Below, piece by piece: positions 32,941 to 43,192 of a stretch of DNA of 64,000 nucleotides. The position numbers and the translations under genes are program-made. The notes under the pieces were generated by a model that worked only from the letters and a program-made list of their open reading frames with translations, searched no databases and was not told the DNA's origin. Every line of letters begins with the position of its first letter. The stretch's first letter is position 1. This DNA comes from Micromonospora chalcea (GTDB lineage: Bacteria; Actinomycetota; Actinomycetes; Mycobacteriales; Micromonosporaceae), in contig NZ_MAGP01000057.1 in assembly GCF_002926165.1 (NCBI RefSeq), positions 49,819-113,818 of the forward strand, given 5' to 3'.

Positions 32941-34178
32941 CCGGACCGACGTCGCCCAGCCCGTACCCCCTGGGGTTGCGGCTGGACGGGCGGCGCGTGG
33001 TCGTCGTGGGCGGGGGAGCGGTCGCCACCCGGCGGGTGCCGGCGCTGCTCGACGCCGGCGCGGACGTCCTGCTGGTCTCGCCCGAACTGACGCCGGCGCT
33101 GCGTGCCCACGTCGACGCCGGGCGGCTGCACTGGGAGCCGCGCCGGTTCACCCCCGGTGACCTGGACGGCGCGTGGCTGGTCCAGGTCGCGGTGGACGAC
33201 CGGACCGCCGCCGCCGCGGTCAGCGCCGCCGCGGCCGAGCGGCGGATCTTCTGCGTACGCGCCGACGACCGGACGGCGGCGAGCGCGTGGACCCCGGCGG
33301 TGACCCGGCACGGCCCGGTGACGGTTGCGGTCCTCGGCGGCGGCGACCCCCGCCGCGCGATGGGCGTCCGCGACGCCATCCGCGCCCTGCTCGGAAGGAA
33401 GGGCCCCCCGTTAACGCCTGCGGTAGAGGAAGGGACCCCTGTTGACACCGGCGGCCGCGTCGCGCTCGTCGGATCCGGTCCGGGCGACCCGGAGCTGATC
33501 ACCGTGAAGGGATGGCGGCTGCTCACCGAGGCCGAGGTGGTCGTCGCCGACCGGCTCGTGCCCGGACTGCTCCTGGACGAGATGCGCCCCGACGTCGAGC
33601 TGGTCGACGCCTCCAAGATCCCGTACGGGCCGTCGCGCGCCCAGGAGGAGATCAACCGGATCCTGGTGGACCGGGCCCGGGCCGGCAAGGTGGTGGTACG
33701 GCTCAAGGGCGGCGACCCGTACGTCTTCGGCCGGGGCGGCGAGGAACTGCTCGCCTGTGCCGAGGCGGGCGTACCGGTGACTGTGGTGCCCGGCGTGACC
33801 AGCGCGATCGCGGTGCCCGAGGTGGCCGGCGTGCCGGTGACGCACCGGGGCGTGGCGCACGAGTTCACAGTGGTCTCCGGGCACCTCGCGCCCGACGCGC
33901 CCGCGTCACTGGTGCGCTGGGACGCCCTGGCCGGGCTGCGCGGCACGCTGGTGATCCTGATGGGGCTGAAGAACCTCGCCGCGATCAGCGCCACCCTGAT
34001 CGCGCACGGCAAGCCGGCGGACACCCCGGCCGCGGTGATCCAGGAGGGCACCACGTCGGCCCAGCGCACGCTGCGCTCCACGCTCGGCGCGGTCGCCGCC
34101 GACGTCGAGGCCGCCGCCCTGCGCCCACCCGCGATCGTGGTGGTAGGCGACGTGGTGCACGCCCTGACCCCCGCCTGA
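32937..34178 (+). CDS. cobA: Siroheme-synthase-type fusion: dehydrogenase/chelatase domain plus uroporphyrinogen-III methyltransferase
   Basis: A 413-residue fusion. Residues 10-150 are a CysG N-terminal Rossmann domain (VVVVGGGAVATRRVPALLDAGADVLLVSPE) expected to oxidise precorrin-2 and perhaps insert metal. Residues 172-413 are an S-adenosylmethionine-dependent methyltransferase (VALVGSGPGDPELITVKG, VVVRLKGGDPYVFGRGGEE, PGVTSAIAVPEVAGVPVTHRG) making precorrin-2 from uroporphyrinogen III. The linker, residues about 153-170, is encoded by the 52-bp repeat at 33395-33446, which also brings a TTA leucine codon (33411-33413, residue 159). GTG start overlapping cobT by 4 bp, with GGAG upstream. 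Serves both siroheme and B12. Confidence 0.93.
   Translation: MTGPTSPSPYPLGLRLDGRRVVVVGGGAVATRRVPALLDAGADVLLVSPELTPALRAHVDAGRLHWEPRRFTPGDLDGAWLVQVAVDDRTAAAAVSAAAAERRIFCVRADDRTAASAWTPAVTRHGPVTVAVLGGGDPRRAMGVRDAIRALLGRKGPPLTPAVEEGTPVDTGGRVALVGSGPGDPELITVKGWRLLTEAEVVVADRLVPGLLLDEMRPDVELVDASKIPYGPSRAQEEINRILVDRARAGKVVVRLKGGDPYVFGRGGEELLACAEAGVPVTVVPGVTSAIAVPEVAGVPVTHRGVAHEFTVVSGHLAPDAPASLVRWDALAGLRGTLVILMGLKNLAAISATLIAHGKPADTPAAVIQEGTTSAQRTLRSTLGAVAADVEAAALRPPAIVVVGDVVHALTPA
33395..33446 (+). repeat. Dispersed 52-bp repeat, copy 2, inside the cobA/cysG coding sequence
   Basis: This is 42/52 identical, ungapped, to 17248-17299. It is in frame and codes for K-G-P-P-L-T-P-A-V-E-E-G-T-P-V-D at the border between the two enzyme domains. 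The Leu is encoded by TTA. The two flanking domains are intact, so insertion at the linker was tolerated. Confidence 0.85.
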
Positions 34179-34198
34179 CCCTCCGCCCTCGTACGGCG

Positions 34199-36799
34199 TT
34201 ACTGCTTGAGCATGTTGTCCAGCAGCAGGGCGCAGCGGATCAGGCCCAGGTGGCTGTACGCCTGCGGGTGGTTGCCCAGCCCGCGCTCGGCCAGCGGGTC
34301 GTACTGCTCCGGCAGCAGCCCGGTCGGCCCGGCCGTGTCGACCATCTGGGTGAACAGCTCCTCCGCGTCGCTCCGGCGGCCGGTGCGCAGGTACGCCTCG
34401 ATCAGCCACGACGTGCAGATGTGGAAGCCGCCCTCCCGGCCGGGCAGGCCGTCGTCCCAGTGGTACCGGTAGACGACCGGCCCGCTGCGCAGCTCCGCCT
34501 CGATCTTGAGCACGGTGGAGAGGAAGCGCGGGTCGTCACCGGCGAGCAGCCCGGAGATGCCGATCCACAGCGACGAGGCGTCCATCTCCTCGTAGCCGTA
34601 GGCGACGCTGTACGCCTCGGCCTCCGGGTGCCAGCCGTGCTCCAGCACGTTCGAGGCGATCCGGTCGCGCAGCTCGACCCACTCGGGCCGGTCCTCGCCG
34701 CCGTGCCGCCGTACGACGTGCAGCGCCCGGTCCACAGTCATCCAGAGCATGACCTTGGAGAAGACGTGGTGCCGCGGGGGGAGGCGGGCCTCCCAGATGC
34801 CGTGGTCGGGCTCGTGCCAGCGGCGGCGTACCGCCTCGACCATGTTCTCCAGCACCCGCCACTCGTCGTCCCGGATCGAGCCCCGGGCGTCGGCGACTGC
34901 CGCGATCAGGTCCGCGACCGGGCCGAACACGTCGAGCTGGAGCTGGTGGTTGGCGAGGTTGCCGACCCGTACCGGCCGGGAGCCGGCGTAGCCGGGCAGC
35001 GTGTCGATGACCGCCTCGGCGCCCAGCTCGAAGCCGTCCACCGTGTAGAGCGGGTGCAGCCGCTCCGGGTGCCCGCCGGTGCGCTCGACCACGCCGTCGA
35101 TCCAGCGCAGCAGACCTTCGGCCTCCTCGGTGGAGCCGAGGTCGACCAGCGCGCGGGCGGTCATCGCGGCGTCCCGGAGCCAGCAGTAGCGGTAGTCCCA
35201 GTTGCGGACACCGCCCAGCTCCTCGGGCAGCGACGTGGTGGCCGCGGCGAGGATCGAGCCGGTGGGCTCGTGGCAGAGCCCGCGCAGCGTCAGCGCGCTG
35301 CGGGCGACCAGGTCCCGGGCGGTGGCTGGCAGCCGCAGCGAGGCCACCCAGTCCTTCCAGGGCTGCTCGGCGGCGGCCTGCCGCTCGTGCACCGGCAGCC
35401 GGTGCGGCTCCAGGCTCTGGGTGCCGAAGCGCAGCTCCAGCACCACCTGGCCGCCGGCCGCCGACAGGTCGACCACCGCCTTCGCGGTCTCGTACCCGGC
35501 GTCGTTTGTGACCTCCCACTCGACGCCGGGGGAGTGCAGCGCGACCGGCTCGTTGGAGCCGAGCACCAGCAGGCCGTCGTCGAGCGGCTGGAGCTGCACC
35601 GCGACCTGGCCGAACTCGGGCCGTGGCGCGAACTCGACGCGGGCCCGCCCGGTGCCGCTGAGCACCCGGACCAGTGTGGAGTCGCCGCTGACCACGGCCG
35701 GGTCGTCCGGCGTGGTCTGCCGTACCGGTAGGTCGAGCCAGTCGGTCACGGTCAGGCCGGACCAGCGGGTCTCGACGGTCATCGTGTTGCTGCGGTAGCG
35801 CTGGCCGAGCGGGATGCCGCCGCGCTCCGGGCCGACCGTGAAGTGCCCGGCCGGGCTGCCGCCGACCAGGTCGGCGAAGATCGCCGCCGAGTCCGGCTTC
35901 GGGTGACACAGCCAGGTGATCTTCGCTTCCGGCGTGACGAGCGCGACGGTACGGCCGTTGGCGAGCATCGAGTGCCGCTCGATCGGCACCGCCCGCTCGC
36001 CGAACAGCCAGTGCCGCCGCGTCTCCAGCAGCAGCCCCAGTGCGCGGGCCGCCTCGATCGGCTCGGACACCCGGTAGTCGGCGCGGGTCTCGCCGGGGCC
36101 GATCTTGATGCCGACGTCCGGCCCGGTCAGGTTGCCGAACGCGTTCTCGTCGGTGACGTCGTCGCCGATGAACAGCACCGCGCTGGCGGCGAGCTGGGTC
36201 CGGAGCTGATCGATCGCGGTGCCCTTGTTGGTGACCACCACCGACAGCTCGATGACTTCCTTGCCCTGGGTGACCGTCACGCCGTCCCAGGTCGCCGGCC
36301 CGTTGCGGACCGCCTCGACGGCCCGGGCGGCGGTGTGCGGGTCGACGCCGCGGGTGTGCACGGCGACGCTGGCGGGCTTGCGTTCCAGGCGGATGCCCGG
36401 ATGCTCGGCGGCGATCTCCCGCAGCGCCTCGCGGAGCCGGTGCCGGACCGCGATCAGCTCGTGGGTGAGGCGCTCGACGAAGCCGATGTCGAACTCCGAG
36501 CCGTGGCTGCCGACGAGGTGCACCTCGCTGGGCAGCCGGGAGAGCGTGGCCAGGTCGCGCAGCGCGCGGCCGGAGACCACCGCGACGCTGGTCTGCGGCA
36601 GCGAGGCCAGAGCGCGTACCGCGGCCACCGACTCCGGCAGCGGAACGGCCTTGCTCGGGTCCTCGACGATCGGCGCGAGCGTGCCGTCGTAGTCGCAGGC
36701 GACCAGAAGCTGCGGAACCCGGGCGATGCGGCCGATCGCGGCACGCAGTTCGGGATCCAGCACGCCGCCGTGTGCGGCGGCGAGGGCGGGCGAGGTCAC
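34199..36799 (-). CDS. otsB: Trehalose-6-phosphate phosphatase fused to a GH15 trehalase/glucoamylase-like domain
   Basis: An 866-residue fusion. Residues 25-255 are an OtsB-type HAD phosphatase: [12 protein letters not shown] with Asp36 and Asp38, AVVSGR, GSHGSE and [12 protein letters not shown]. After a linker, residues 270-460 form a beta-rich trehalase-like N domain and 470-866 a GH15 (alpha/alpha)6 barrel with [47 protein letters not shown] and [10 protein letters not shown], including both expected catalytic Glu. One polypeptide could thus release trehalose from its phosphate and also cleave trehalose or a related glucoside. It overlaps otsA by 4 bp. Substrate of the GH15 part is inferred only. 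Confidence 0.9.
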   Translation of the reverse strand: MTSPALAAAHGGVLDPELRAAIGRIARVPQLLVACDYDGTLAPIVEDPSKAVPLPESVAAVRALASLPQTSVAVVSGRALRDLATLSRLPSEVHLVGSHGSEFDIGFVERLTHELIAVRHRLREALREIAAEHPGIRLERKPASVAVHTRGVDPHTAARAVEAVRNGPATWDGVTVTQGKEVIELSVVVTNKGTAIDQLRTQLAASAVLFIGDDVTDENAFGNLTGPDVGIKIGPGETRADYRVSEPIEAARALGLLLETRRHWLFGERAVPIERHSMLANGRTVALVTPEAKITWLCHPKPDSAAIFADLVGGSPAGHFTVGPERGGIPLGQRYRSNTMTVETRWSGLTVTDWLDLPVRQTTPDDPAVVSGDSTLVRVLSGTGRARVEFAPRPEFGQVAVQLQPLDDGLLVLGSNEPVALHSPGVEWEVTNDAGYETAKAVVDLSAAGGQVVLELRFGTQSLEPHRLPVHERQAAAEQPWKDWVASLRLPATARDLVARSALTLRGLCHEPTGSILAAATTSLPEELGGVRNWDYRYCWLRDAAMTARALVDLGSTEEAEGLLRWIDGVVERTGGHPERLHPLYTVDGFELGAEAVIDTLPGYAGSRPVRVGNLANHQLQLDVFGPVADLIAAVADARGSIRDDEWRVLENMVEAVRRRWHEPDHGIWEARLPPRHHVFSKVMLWMTVDRALHVVRRHGGEDRPEWVELRDRIASNVLEHGWHPEAEAYSVAYGYEEMDASSLWIGISGLLAGDDPRFLSTVLKIEAELRSGPVVYRYHWDDGLPGREGGFHICTSWLIEAYLRTGRRSDAEELFTQMVDTAGPTGLLPEQYDPLAERGLGNHPQAYSHLGLIRCALLLDNMLKQ

Positions 36800-38196
36800 G
36801 CAGCCTCCGTATCTCCGACGCCGAGCTCGCTGAGGAACGACTTGGCCCAGTGGCCCACGTCGTGGCTGCGCAGATGGCGTTGCATGACGCGCATCCGGCG
36901 GCGGGCTTCGGGCTTTTCGACATGCACGGCCCGCAGCAACGCGTCCTTCACCGCGTCCGGGTCGTGCGGATTACACAGGAACGCCTGGCGCAGCTCGGTG
37001 GCAGCGCCGGCGAACTCACTGAGCACGAGCGCGCCGCCCTGGTCGGCGCGCGATGCGACGTACTCCTTGGCCACCAGATTCATTCCGTCTCGCAGCGGGG
37101 TCACCATCATGACGTCGGCCGCGACGTACATCGCGGCCAGTTCGGAGCGACTGTACGACTGATGCAGATAATGCACTGCAGGCACGCCGACCCGGCCGAA
37201 TTCACCATTGATCCGGCCAACCTCGCGTTCCACCTTCACCCGAAGTGCCTGGTAGTGCTCCACACGCTCGCGGCTGGGCGTGGCGACCTGCACCATAACC
37301 GCGTCCGGAACTGTCAACTTTCCGTCAGCGAGGAGTTCGCGGAAGGCCTTCAGGCGGAGTTCGATGCCCTTGGTGTAGTCGAGCCGGTCGACGCCCAGGA
37401 TGATCGTCTTCGGGTTGCCCAGCTCCTCGCGGATCTGCTTGGCCCGGGCCTGGATCGCCGGGTCCTCGGCCAGCCGCTCCATCTCCTTGGTGTCGATCGA
37501 GATGGGGAACGCGCCCGCCTTCACCTGCCGGCCGTCGACCTGGATCATCTGGCCCTCGTAGCGCAGGCCGAGCAGGTGCCGGGCCAGCCGGACGAAGTTC
37601 TGCGCCGCCAGCCGCTGCTGGAAACCGACAAGGTCCGCGCCGAGCAGGCCGCGCAGGATCTCGGTGCGGAACGGCATCTGCATGAACAGCTCGATCGGCG
37701 GGAACGGGATGTGCAGGAAGAAGCCGATCCGCAGGTCCGGCCGCAGCTCGCGGAGCATCGCCGGCACCAGCTGGAGCTGGTAGTCCTGGACCCAGACCGT
37801 GGCGCCCTCGGCCGCCACGTCGGCCGCGGCCTCCGCGAACCGGGCGTTCACCAACCGGTACGCCTCGCGCCAGCGCCGCTTGTACGCGGGTGTCTCCACC
37901 GCGTCGTGGTAGAGCGGCCAGATCGTCGCGTTCGACTGGCCCTCGTAGTAGCGCTCCAGCTCCTCGGCGCTCAACGGCACCGGGTGCAGGCGGATGCCCT
38001 CCAGGTCGAACGGCTCGGGCGCGGCGCCGGTGCCGCCGGCCCACCCCACCCAGGTGCCCTGGTGCTCGGCGAGCACCGGGTGCAGCGCGGTCACCAGCCC
38101 GCCCGGGCTGCGCCGCCACTGCCGCCCCTCGGGTGTGCTCACCTCGTCGACCGGCAGGCGGTTGGCCACTACGACAAAGGAGCTACGGACGGTCAC
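36796..38196 (-). CDS. otsA: Trehalose-6-phosphate synthase (OtsA, GT20)
   Basis: A 466-residue glycosyltransferase joining glucose from UDP- or ADP-glucose to glucose-6-phosphate. Hallmarks: [11 protein letters not shown] at the N-terminus, [59 protein letters not shown] and [18 protein letters not shown]. Length is standard. The GTG start has GGAGG 9 bp upstream. It is the first gene of a two-gene unit with the OtsB-GH15 fusion. The 141-bp interval before the toxin gene holds no feature I can name. Confidence 0.95.
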   Translation of the reverse strand: MTVRSSFVVVANRLPVDEVSTPEGRQWRRSPGGLVTALHPVLAEHQGTWVGWAGGTGAAPEPFDLEGIRLHPVPLSAEELERYYEGQSNATIWPLYHDAVETPAYKRRWREAYRLVNARFAEAAADVAAEGATVWVQDYQLQLVPAMLRELRPDLRIGFFLHIPFPPIELFMQMPFRTEILRGLLGADLVGFQQRLAAQNFVRLARHLLGLRYEGQMIQVDGRQVKAGAFPISIDTKEMERLAEDPAIQARAKQIREELGNPKTIILGVDRLDYTKGIELRLKAFRELLADGKLTVPDAVMVQVATPSRERVEHYQALRVKVEREVGRINGEFGRVGVPAVHYLHQSYSRSELAAMYVAADVMMVTPLRDGMNLVAKEYVASRADQGGALVLSEFAGAATELRQAFLCNPHDPDAVKDALLRAVHVEKPEARRRMRVMQRHLRSHDVGHWAKSFLSELGVGDTEAA

Positions 38197-38337
38197 GATC
38201 GGCCACCTCCGGGTACTGACGGGTCCACCGCGATGAGCGTACTGAGCGTAGCTGCGGCCTCTGTTCCCCCGTGCCGGAGTTACCTACCCGTCCCAGAACC
38301 GCCGAACCCACCGCGTGATCTTGTCGACACCGGTGGC

Positions 38338-38730
38338 TCAGAGGTCGATGATCGGCCACTCCTTCGGCAGCACCTCACCGAGCAGCTCCCGCCGGTCCGT
38401 CACGATCGGCACGAGCGGATTGGCGGCGGCCTCCATGGCCAGCTGCGCGAGATCCATCCGCCCGGTCATCCGCCGCGACCAGCCTCCGAGGTAGGCGCAC
38501 ATGTCAGGTTCCACGGGGGTGATCTGCACCTGCGGCAGGGCGGCCAGCAGTTCCAGAAGCTCCCACTGCGGAGCCGTGGCCTGCTGATGGGCATGCGCCA
38601 GGCAGAGGGCGGGCACCAGCACGTCACGCGCGTAGTCGGCGGCCTCGGCGATCCTCGCACCGACGTCCTTGGCGCCCGAGGCATAGGCCAGCAGCGCGGC
38701 CGTGTCGAGCGCCAGGCCGAACTGCGTCAC
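38338..38730 (-). CDS. PIN-domain protein, probable VapC-type toxin
   Basis: A 130-residue protein of PIN-domain size. The N-terminal acidic residue is in LALDTAALLAYASG; further acidic positions are in MTGRMDLAQLAMEAAA and PIVTDRRELLGEVLP, arranged as in PIN ribonucleases. Its start overlaps the stop of the upstream ribbon-helix-helix gene by 4 bp, the usual antitoxin-toxin order. Target RNA is unknown. The family members closest in style are chromosomal VapC-like proteins of actinobacteria. Confidence 0.8.
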   Translation of the reverse strand: MTQFGLALDTAALLAYASGAKDVGARIAEAADYARDVLVPALCLAHAHQQATAPQWELLELLAALPQVQITPVEPDMCAYLGGWSRRMTGRMDLAQLAMEAAANPLVPIVTDRRELLGEVLPKEWPIIDL

Positions 38731-39011
38731 CGCCGCGCCTTCGCCCTGGCCGCAAGGACCTCCGACTGGAGCCGGCTGGCCCGCTCACGAAGCTCGGGCG
38801 TGATACTCGCGGTGAGCTGCTGCATCTCCGCGTGGGCCCGGGCCACGTCCTCGTCGGTGATCGTGACACCGGCGCGAGCGAGCAGCACCCGCGTCTGCTC
38901 GCCGGCCATCTGCCGACGCACGGCGCGCGCTACGAAGGCGGACACGTTCGGCTCCTTGGCCAGCCGCTCCGCGACGTCGTCCGGCAGGCTCACGGCGATC
39001 TTCTTGGTCAT
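38727..39011 (-). CDS. Ribbon-helix-helix antitoxin (CopG/VapB-like)
   Basis: A 94-residue protein. Residues 1-45 form a ribbon-helix-helix DNA-binding fold (KKIAVSLPDDVAERLAKEPNVSAFVARAVRRQM). The rest is a charged helical tail (ITDEDVARAHAEMQQLTASITPELRERASRLQSEVLAARAKARR) that would wrap the toxin. It probably neutralises the PIN protein and represses its own promoter, at 39007-39046. The start codon lies within one operator half-site, so the transcript is likely leaderless. Confidence 0.82.
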   Translation of the reverse strand: MTKKIAVSLPDDVAERLAKEPNVSAFVARAVRRQMAGEQTRVLLARAGVTITDEDVARAHAEMQQLTASITPELRERASRLQSEVLAARAKARR

Positions 39012-39046
39012 ACGCCAAGGCTATTCAGTCATACCCGCGCCGGCAA
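39007..39046 (-). promoter_or_regulatory. Toxin-antitoxin promoter with paired direct-repeat operator
   Basis: On the minus strand, TTGCCG (39041-39046) and TAGCCT (39018-39023) are separated by exactly 17 bp. Two identical GTATGAC sites (39028-39034 and 39007-39013) are 21 bp apart, two helical turns, one in the spacer and one over the antitoxin start codon. This suits binding of two ribbon-helix-helix dimers on one DNA face. Confidence 0.65.
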
Positions 39047-39224
39047 GGAGGCGCGCCACCGTACCCCTGGGGTGGGGTGATGTGGGCGTGGCGGTCCGTA
39101 CCTGTCAGGATTGACGGCGGCGTGCGTGCGGCCGGCTCCCGGCCGGCGGCGGCGGGCGGAGATCGACGCCCGCGCCCCGCACCCGACAAGCCCGCGAACG
39201 CAACCGACGGAGGTAGCCCGCACC

Positions 39225-40893
<1,669 letters not shown>

Positions 40894-40901
<8 letters not shown>

Positions 40902-41337
40902 CCGCTTCGTCTACCACTGCGCGTTGCGCTGGTCCGACCTGGACGCGTACGGCCACGTCAACAACGCCCGCTTCCTCACGCTCTACGAGGAGGCCCGGGT
41001 GGCGATGATGTTCGCCGGTGGCCGGGCGTGGGGAGTGGGCTCGTTCGCCGACGGGGTGGTCATCCGCCGGCACGAGGTCGACTATCTGCGCCCGGTCGAC
41101 TACGCGCTCGGCCGGGCCAGCGCGGAGGCGGCCCCGACCGTGCGGATCGAGCTGTGGGTGGACCAGATCCGCAACGCCTCGTTCTCGGTCGCCTACGAGC
41201 TGTACGACGGCGACACGCTGGCCAGCACCGCCCGGTCGGTGCTGGTGCCGTTCGACCTCGCCGCCCAGCGGCCACGCCGGATCTCGCCGGACGAGCGCGC
41301 GTTCCTGCTCCGCTACGCGCCGGGGCTGAGCGGATGA
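40894..41337 (+). CDS. Acyl-CoA thioesterase (4HBT hotdog fold)
   Basis: A 147-residue single hotdog-domain protein. The catalytic region RWSDLDAYGHVNNARFLTLYEEARVAMM is a classical 4HBT signature with the Asp and the helix start GHVNN; strands such as HEVDYLRPVDY and VRIELWVDQIRNASFSVAYELYD follow. It hydrolyses an acyl-CoA whose chain is not identifiable. GTG start; the gene overlaps ettA by 8 bp and the next gene by 4 bp, so translation is coupled. This neighbourhood is conserved in mycobacteria as well. Confidence 0.9.
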
Positions 41338-41999
41338 CGACCGGGCACGGGCTGACCGGGGTGGCCGACGCGGGGGCCTTCCTGGCCCGGCTGGTCCGGT
41401 TCGACCCGGCCACGGTGGTCCGCCTGCGGCCGGTGCCCGGCGCCGGGCGTACGGCGCTCTGGGCGCGGCTGCCCTGGGGGGTGCTCGTGGTCCGTACCGT
41501 GCCCGGCGCCGCCCCCGGTGACGTCACGGTGGCCGCGGGGGAGCTGCTGGCCGAACTCTCCGCCGGGGGCGCGGCGCTGCCGGTACGGCGGGACGACGGC
41601 TGGCGCTGGCAGCTCCCACCGGCTGCCAGCCGCGTGGTGGAGACGCTGCCCGGCGCGGAGTTGCGCCGGATCGCGGAGCAGGCGGCCGGGACGCTGCGCG
41701 AGGCGGCCACGCACGGGGTGGCCGGCCGCGCGGTGGGTCAGCGGGTGCTGCGGGACGCGTTGCTGGACCACGTCGCCGTGGTGGTGACGCCGGACGAGGA
41801 CCCGCGCACGCCGGTGGAGGTGTCGCAGCGGCTGGTGCAGGGTCTGGTCCGGATGGGCTTCGCCGGTAGCGGCGAGGACGACGTTCAGGTGCGGGTCGCC
41901 GGCCGGTGGGTCGGGCTCGTCGGTCCGTTCGGGGCGGTGTGGTCGCGTACCGTCGCCGATCTTGCACTCAGGCCGATGCGGGGTCAGCCGAAAGTATGA
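41334..41999 (+). CDS. Conserved actinobacterial protein of unknown function
   Basis: A 221-residue protein without signal peptide or membrane segment and with no domain I recognise. It has an Ala/Gly-rich N-terminal half (ADAGAFLARLVRFDPATVVRLRPVPGAGRTALWARLPWGVLVVRTV) and a C-terminal part with VGLVGPFGAVWSRT. It follows the thioesterase gene with a 4-bp overlap, so it is in the same unit, and its role may relate to ettA/thioesterase functions. The 200 bp after it, up to 42199, hold the inverted repeat listed next. Confidence 0.7.
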   Translation: MTTGHGLTGVADAGAFLARLVRFDPATVVRLRPVPGAGRTALWARLPWGVLVVRTVPGAAPGDVTVAAGELLAELSAGGAALPVRRDDGWRWQLPPAASRVVETLPGAELRRIAEQAAGTLREAATHGVAGRAVGQRVLRDALLDHVAVVVTPDEDPRTPVEVSQRLVQGLVRMGFAGSGEDDVQVRVAGRWVGLVGPFGAVWSRTVADLALRPMRGQPKV

Positions 42000-42075
42000 C
42001 CCATCATCGGCCTTCCGGTTTGGGGCGGCCGTTGGGGGGATGCCTCATGCCGCCTGTCCGGGTACCGTCCTTCCT

Positions 42076-42107
42076 CGGATCCAACGCACCGTAGGCGATT
42101 GGATCCG
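42076..42107. repeat. 9-bp inverted repeat upstream of the YbjN-like gene
   Basis: CGGATCCAA (42076-42084) and TTGGATCCG (42099-42107) are perfect reverse complements with a 14-base loop. It may end transcription of the ettA unit or bind a regulator of the downstream gene. The 200-bp intergenic interval shows no other feature. Confidence 0.6.
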
Positions 42108-42199
42108 CTGGGGAGTGAGGTGCGCGAGCGATGCCGTGGTGGTCATGGCGCCCTGGTCCCGCCGCTGGCGGCGAACCGGAGACTCGAAGCGGAGTCACA

Positions 42200-42715
42200 G
42201 TGGATGACACCATCCGGGTGGGGCCACCTACCCCGCGCCAGCCGGGAGACGACGCGCCGGCACCCGAGCGCCCGGCCCTGGCGGACATGCCGGCCACTGT
42301 CGCCCCGGTCACCCTGAGCCGGGTCTGCGACGCGCTCGACCTGCTGGACGTGCGCTACCTGGCCGACGGCGGCGGCAATCTGCTGGCCATGTGGGAGCGG
42401 CACGCCGTGCTCGTCGCGCTGGAGGGCCCGGAGGACGAGATCCTGGTGATGCGGGCCCGCCCGCACGCCACCGTCCCGCCGGACTGGGCCGACCGGGCGT
42501 ACCGGGTGGTCAACGAGTGGAACCACACCCGCCGCTTCTGCAAGGCGTACATCGGCGACCCGACCGAGCGCGGCCAGCTCCCGATCTACGCCGAACTCCA
42601 GGTCCCGCTCGGCGCCGGGGCCCACGACGCGCTGCTCGTCGAGATGCTCGACTGCGGCGCCGCGGTCGCCACCACGTTCGTCGACTGGCTGCACGACGAG
42701 GGCGCGCTGCTCTGA
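42200..42715 (+). CDS. YbjN domain-containing protein
   Basis: A 171-residue protein. After a Pro-rich N-terminus, residues 45-165 have the YbjN (type III secretion chaperone-like) pattern: LSRVCDALDLLDVRYLADGGGNLLAMWERHAVLVALEGPEDEILVMRARPHATVPPDWADRAYRVVNEWNHTRRFCKAYI. The helix RAYRVVNEWNHTRRFCKAY is the most typical block. The biochemical role of the family is poorly defined; it may be a chaperone or adaptor. The GTG at 42200 is preferred (GGAG 5 bp upstream) over an ATG at 42131 that would add a Trp-rich stretch. Confidence 0.8.
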   Translation: MDDTIRVGPPTPRQPGDDAPAPERPALADMPATVAPVTLSRVCDALDLLDVRYLADGGGNLLAMWERHAVLVALEGPEDEILVMRARPHATVPPDWADRAYRVVNEWNHTRRFCKAYIGDPTERGQLPIYAELQVPLGAGAHDALLVEMLDCGAAVATTFVDWLHDEGALL

Positions 42716-42727
42716 GAGCCGGGCGGC

Positions 42728-43135
42728 TCAGCCGGCCGCCGGGTCCTCCATCACGTTCACCATGAAGTAGGCGGCCCGCTCCAGGTAGTCCCAGAGCGCG
42801 CCGGCGAGCTGCGGCGGCAGGTCCAGCGCGTCCACCGCCCGGCGCATGTGCAGCAGCCAGGCGTCGCGCTCCGCGGCGCCGATCCGGAACGGGGCGTGCC
42901 GCATCCGCAGCCGGGGGTGCCCGCGCTGCTCGGAGTAGGTGTGCGGCCCACCCCAGTACTGGATGAGGAAGAGGGTGAGCCGGTCCGCCGCCGGGCCCAG
43001 ATCCTCCTCCGGGTACATCGGCCGCAGCAGCGGGTCCTCGGCGACGCCGGCGTAGAACTCGTCCACCAGCTTGCGGAAGGCCGGTTCACCGCCGATCGCC
43101 TCGAAGAGGGTCATCGACTCGCCTGGGGAAGTCAC
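42728..43135 (-). CDS. glbO: Group II truncated hemoglobin (TrHbO)
   Basis: A 135-residue heme protein: LFEAIGGEPAFRKLVDEFYAGVAEDPLLRPMYPEEDL, LFLIQYWGGPHTYSEQRGHPRLRMRHAPFRIGAAERDAWL. The proximal His is in RMRHAPF, Tyr in TYSEQRG is the distal-side group II Tyr region, and the Trp of DAWLLHM is the group II G8 Trp. It binds oxygen and may detoxify nitric oxide or oxidants at the membrane. GTG at 43135 or ATG at 43114 are both possible starts. Linkage to ettA and the thioesterase is conserved in actinobacteria. Confidence 0.93.
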   Translation of the reverse strand: MTSPGESMTLFEAIGGEPAFRKLVDEFYAGVAEDPLLRPMYPEEDLGPAADRLTLFLIQYWGGPHTYSEQRGHPRLRMRHAPFRIGAAERDAWLLHMRRAVDALDLPPQLAGALWDYLERAAYFMVNVMEDPAAG

Positions 43136-43192
43136 GCTTCCATCCTGCCAGGTGCGCCCCCGCGGTCGCGCCCGCCCGCGGGGCGGCGCGGA

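Noticed and set aside
42131..42199. ATG at 42131 as the start of the YbjN-like protein
   Set aside because: The added residues are Trp/Pro-rich and unlike the domain; the GTG at 42200 has GGAG at proper distance.
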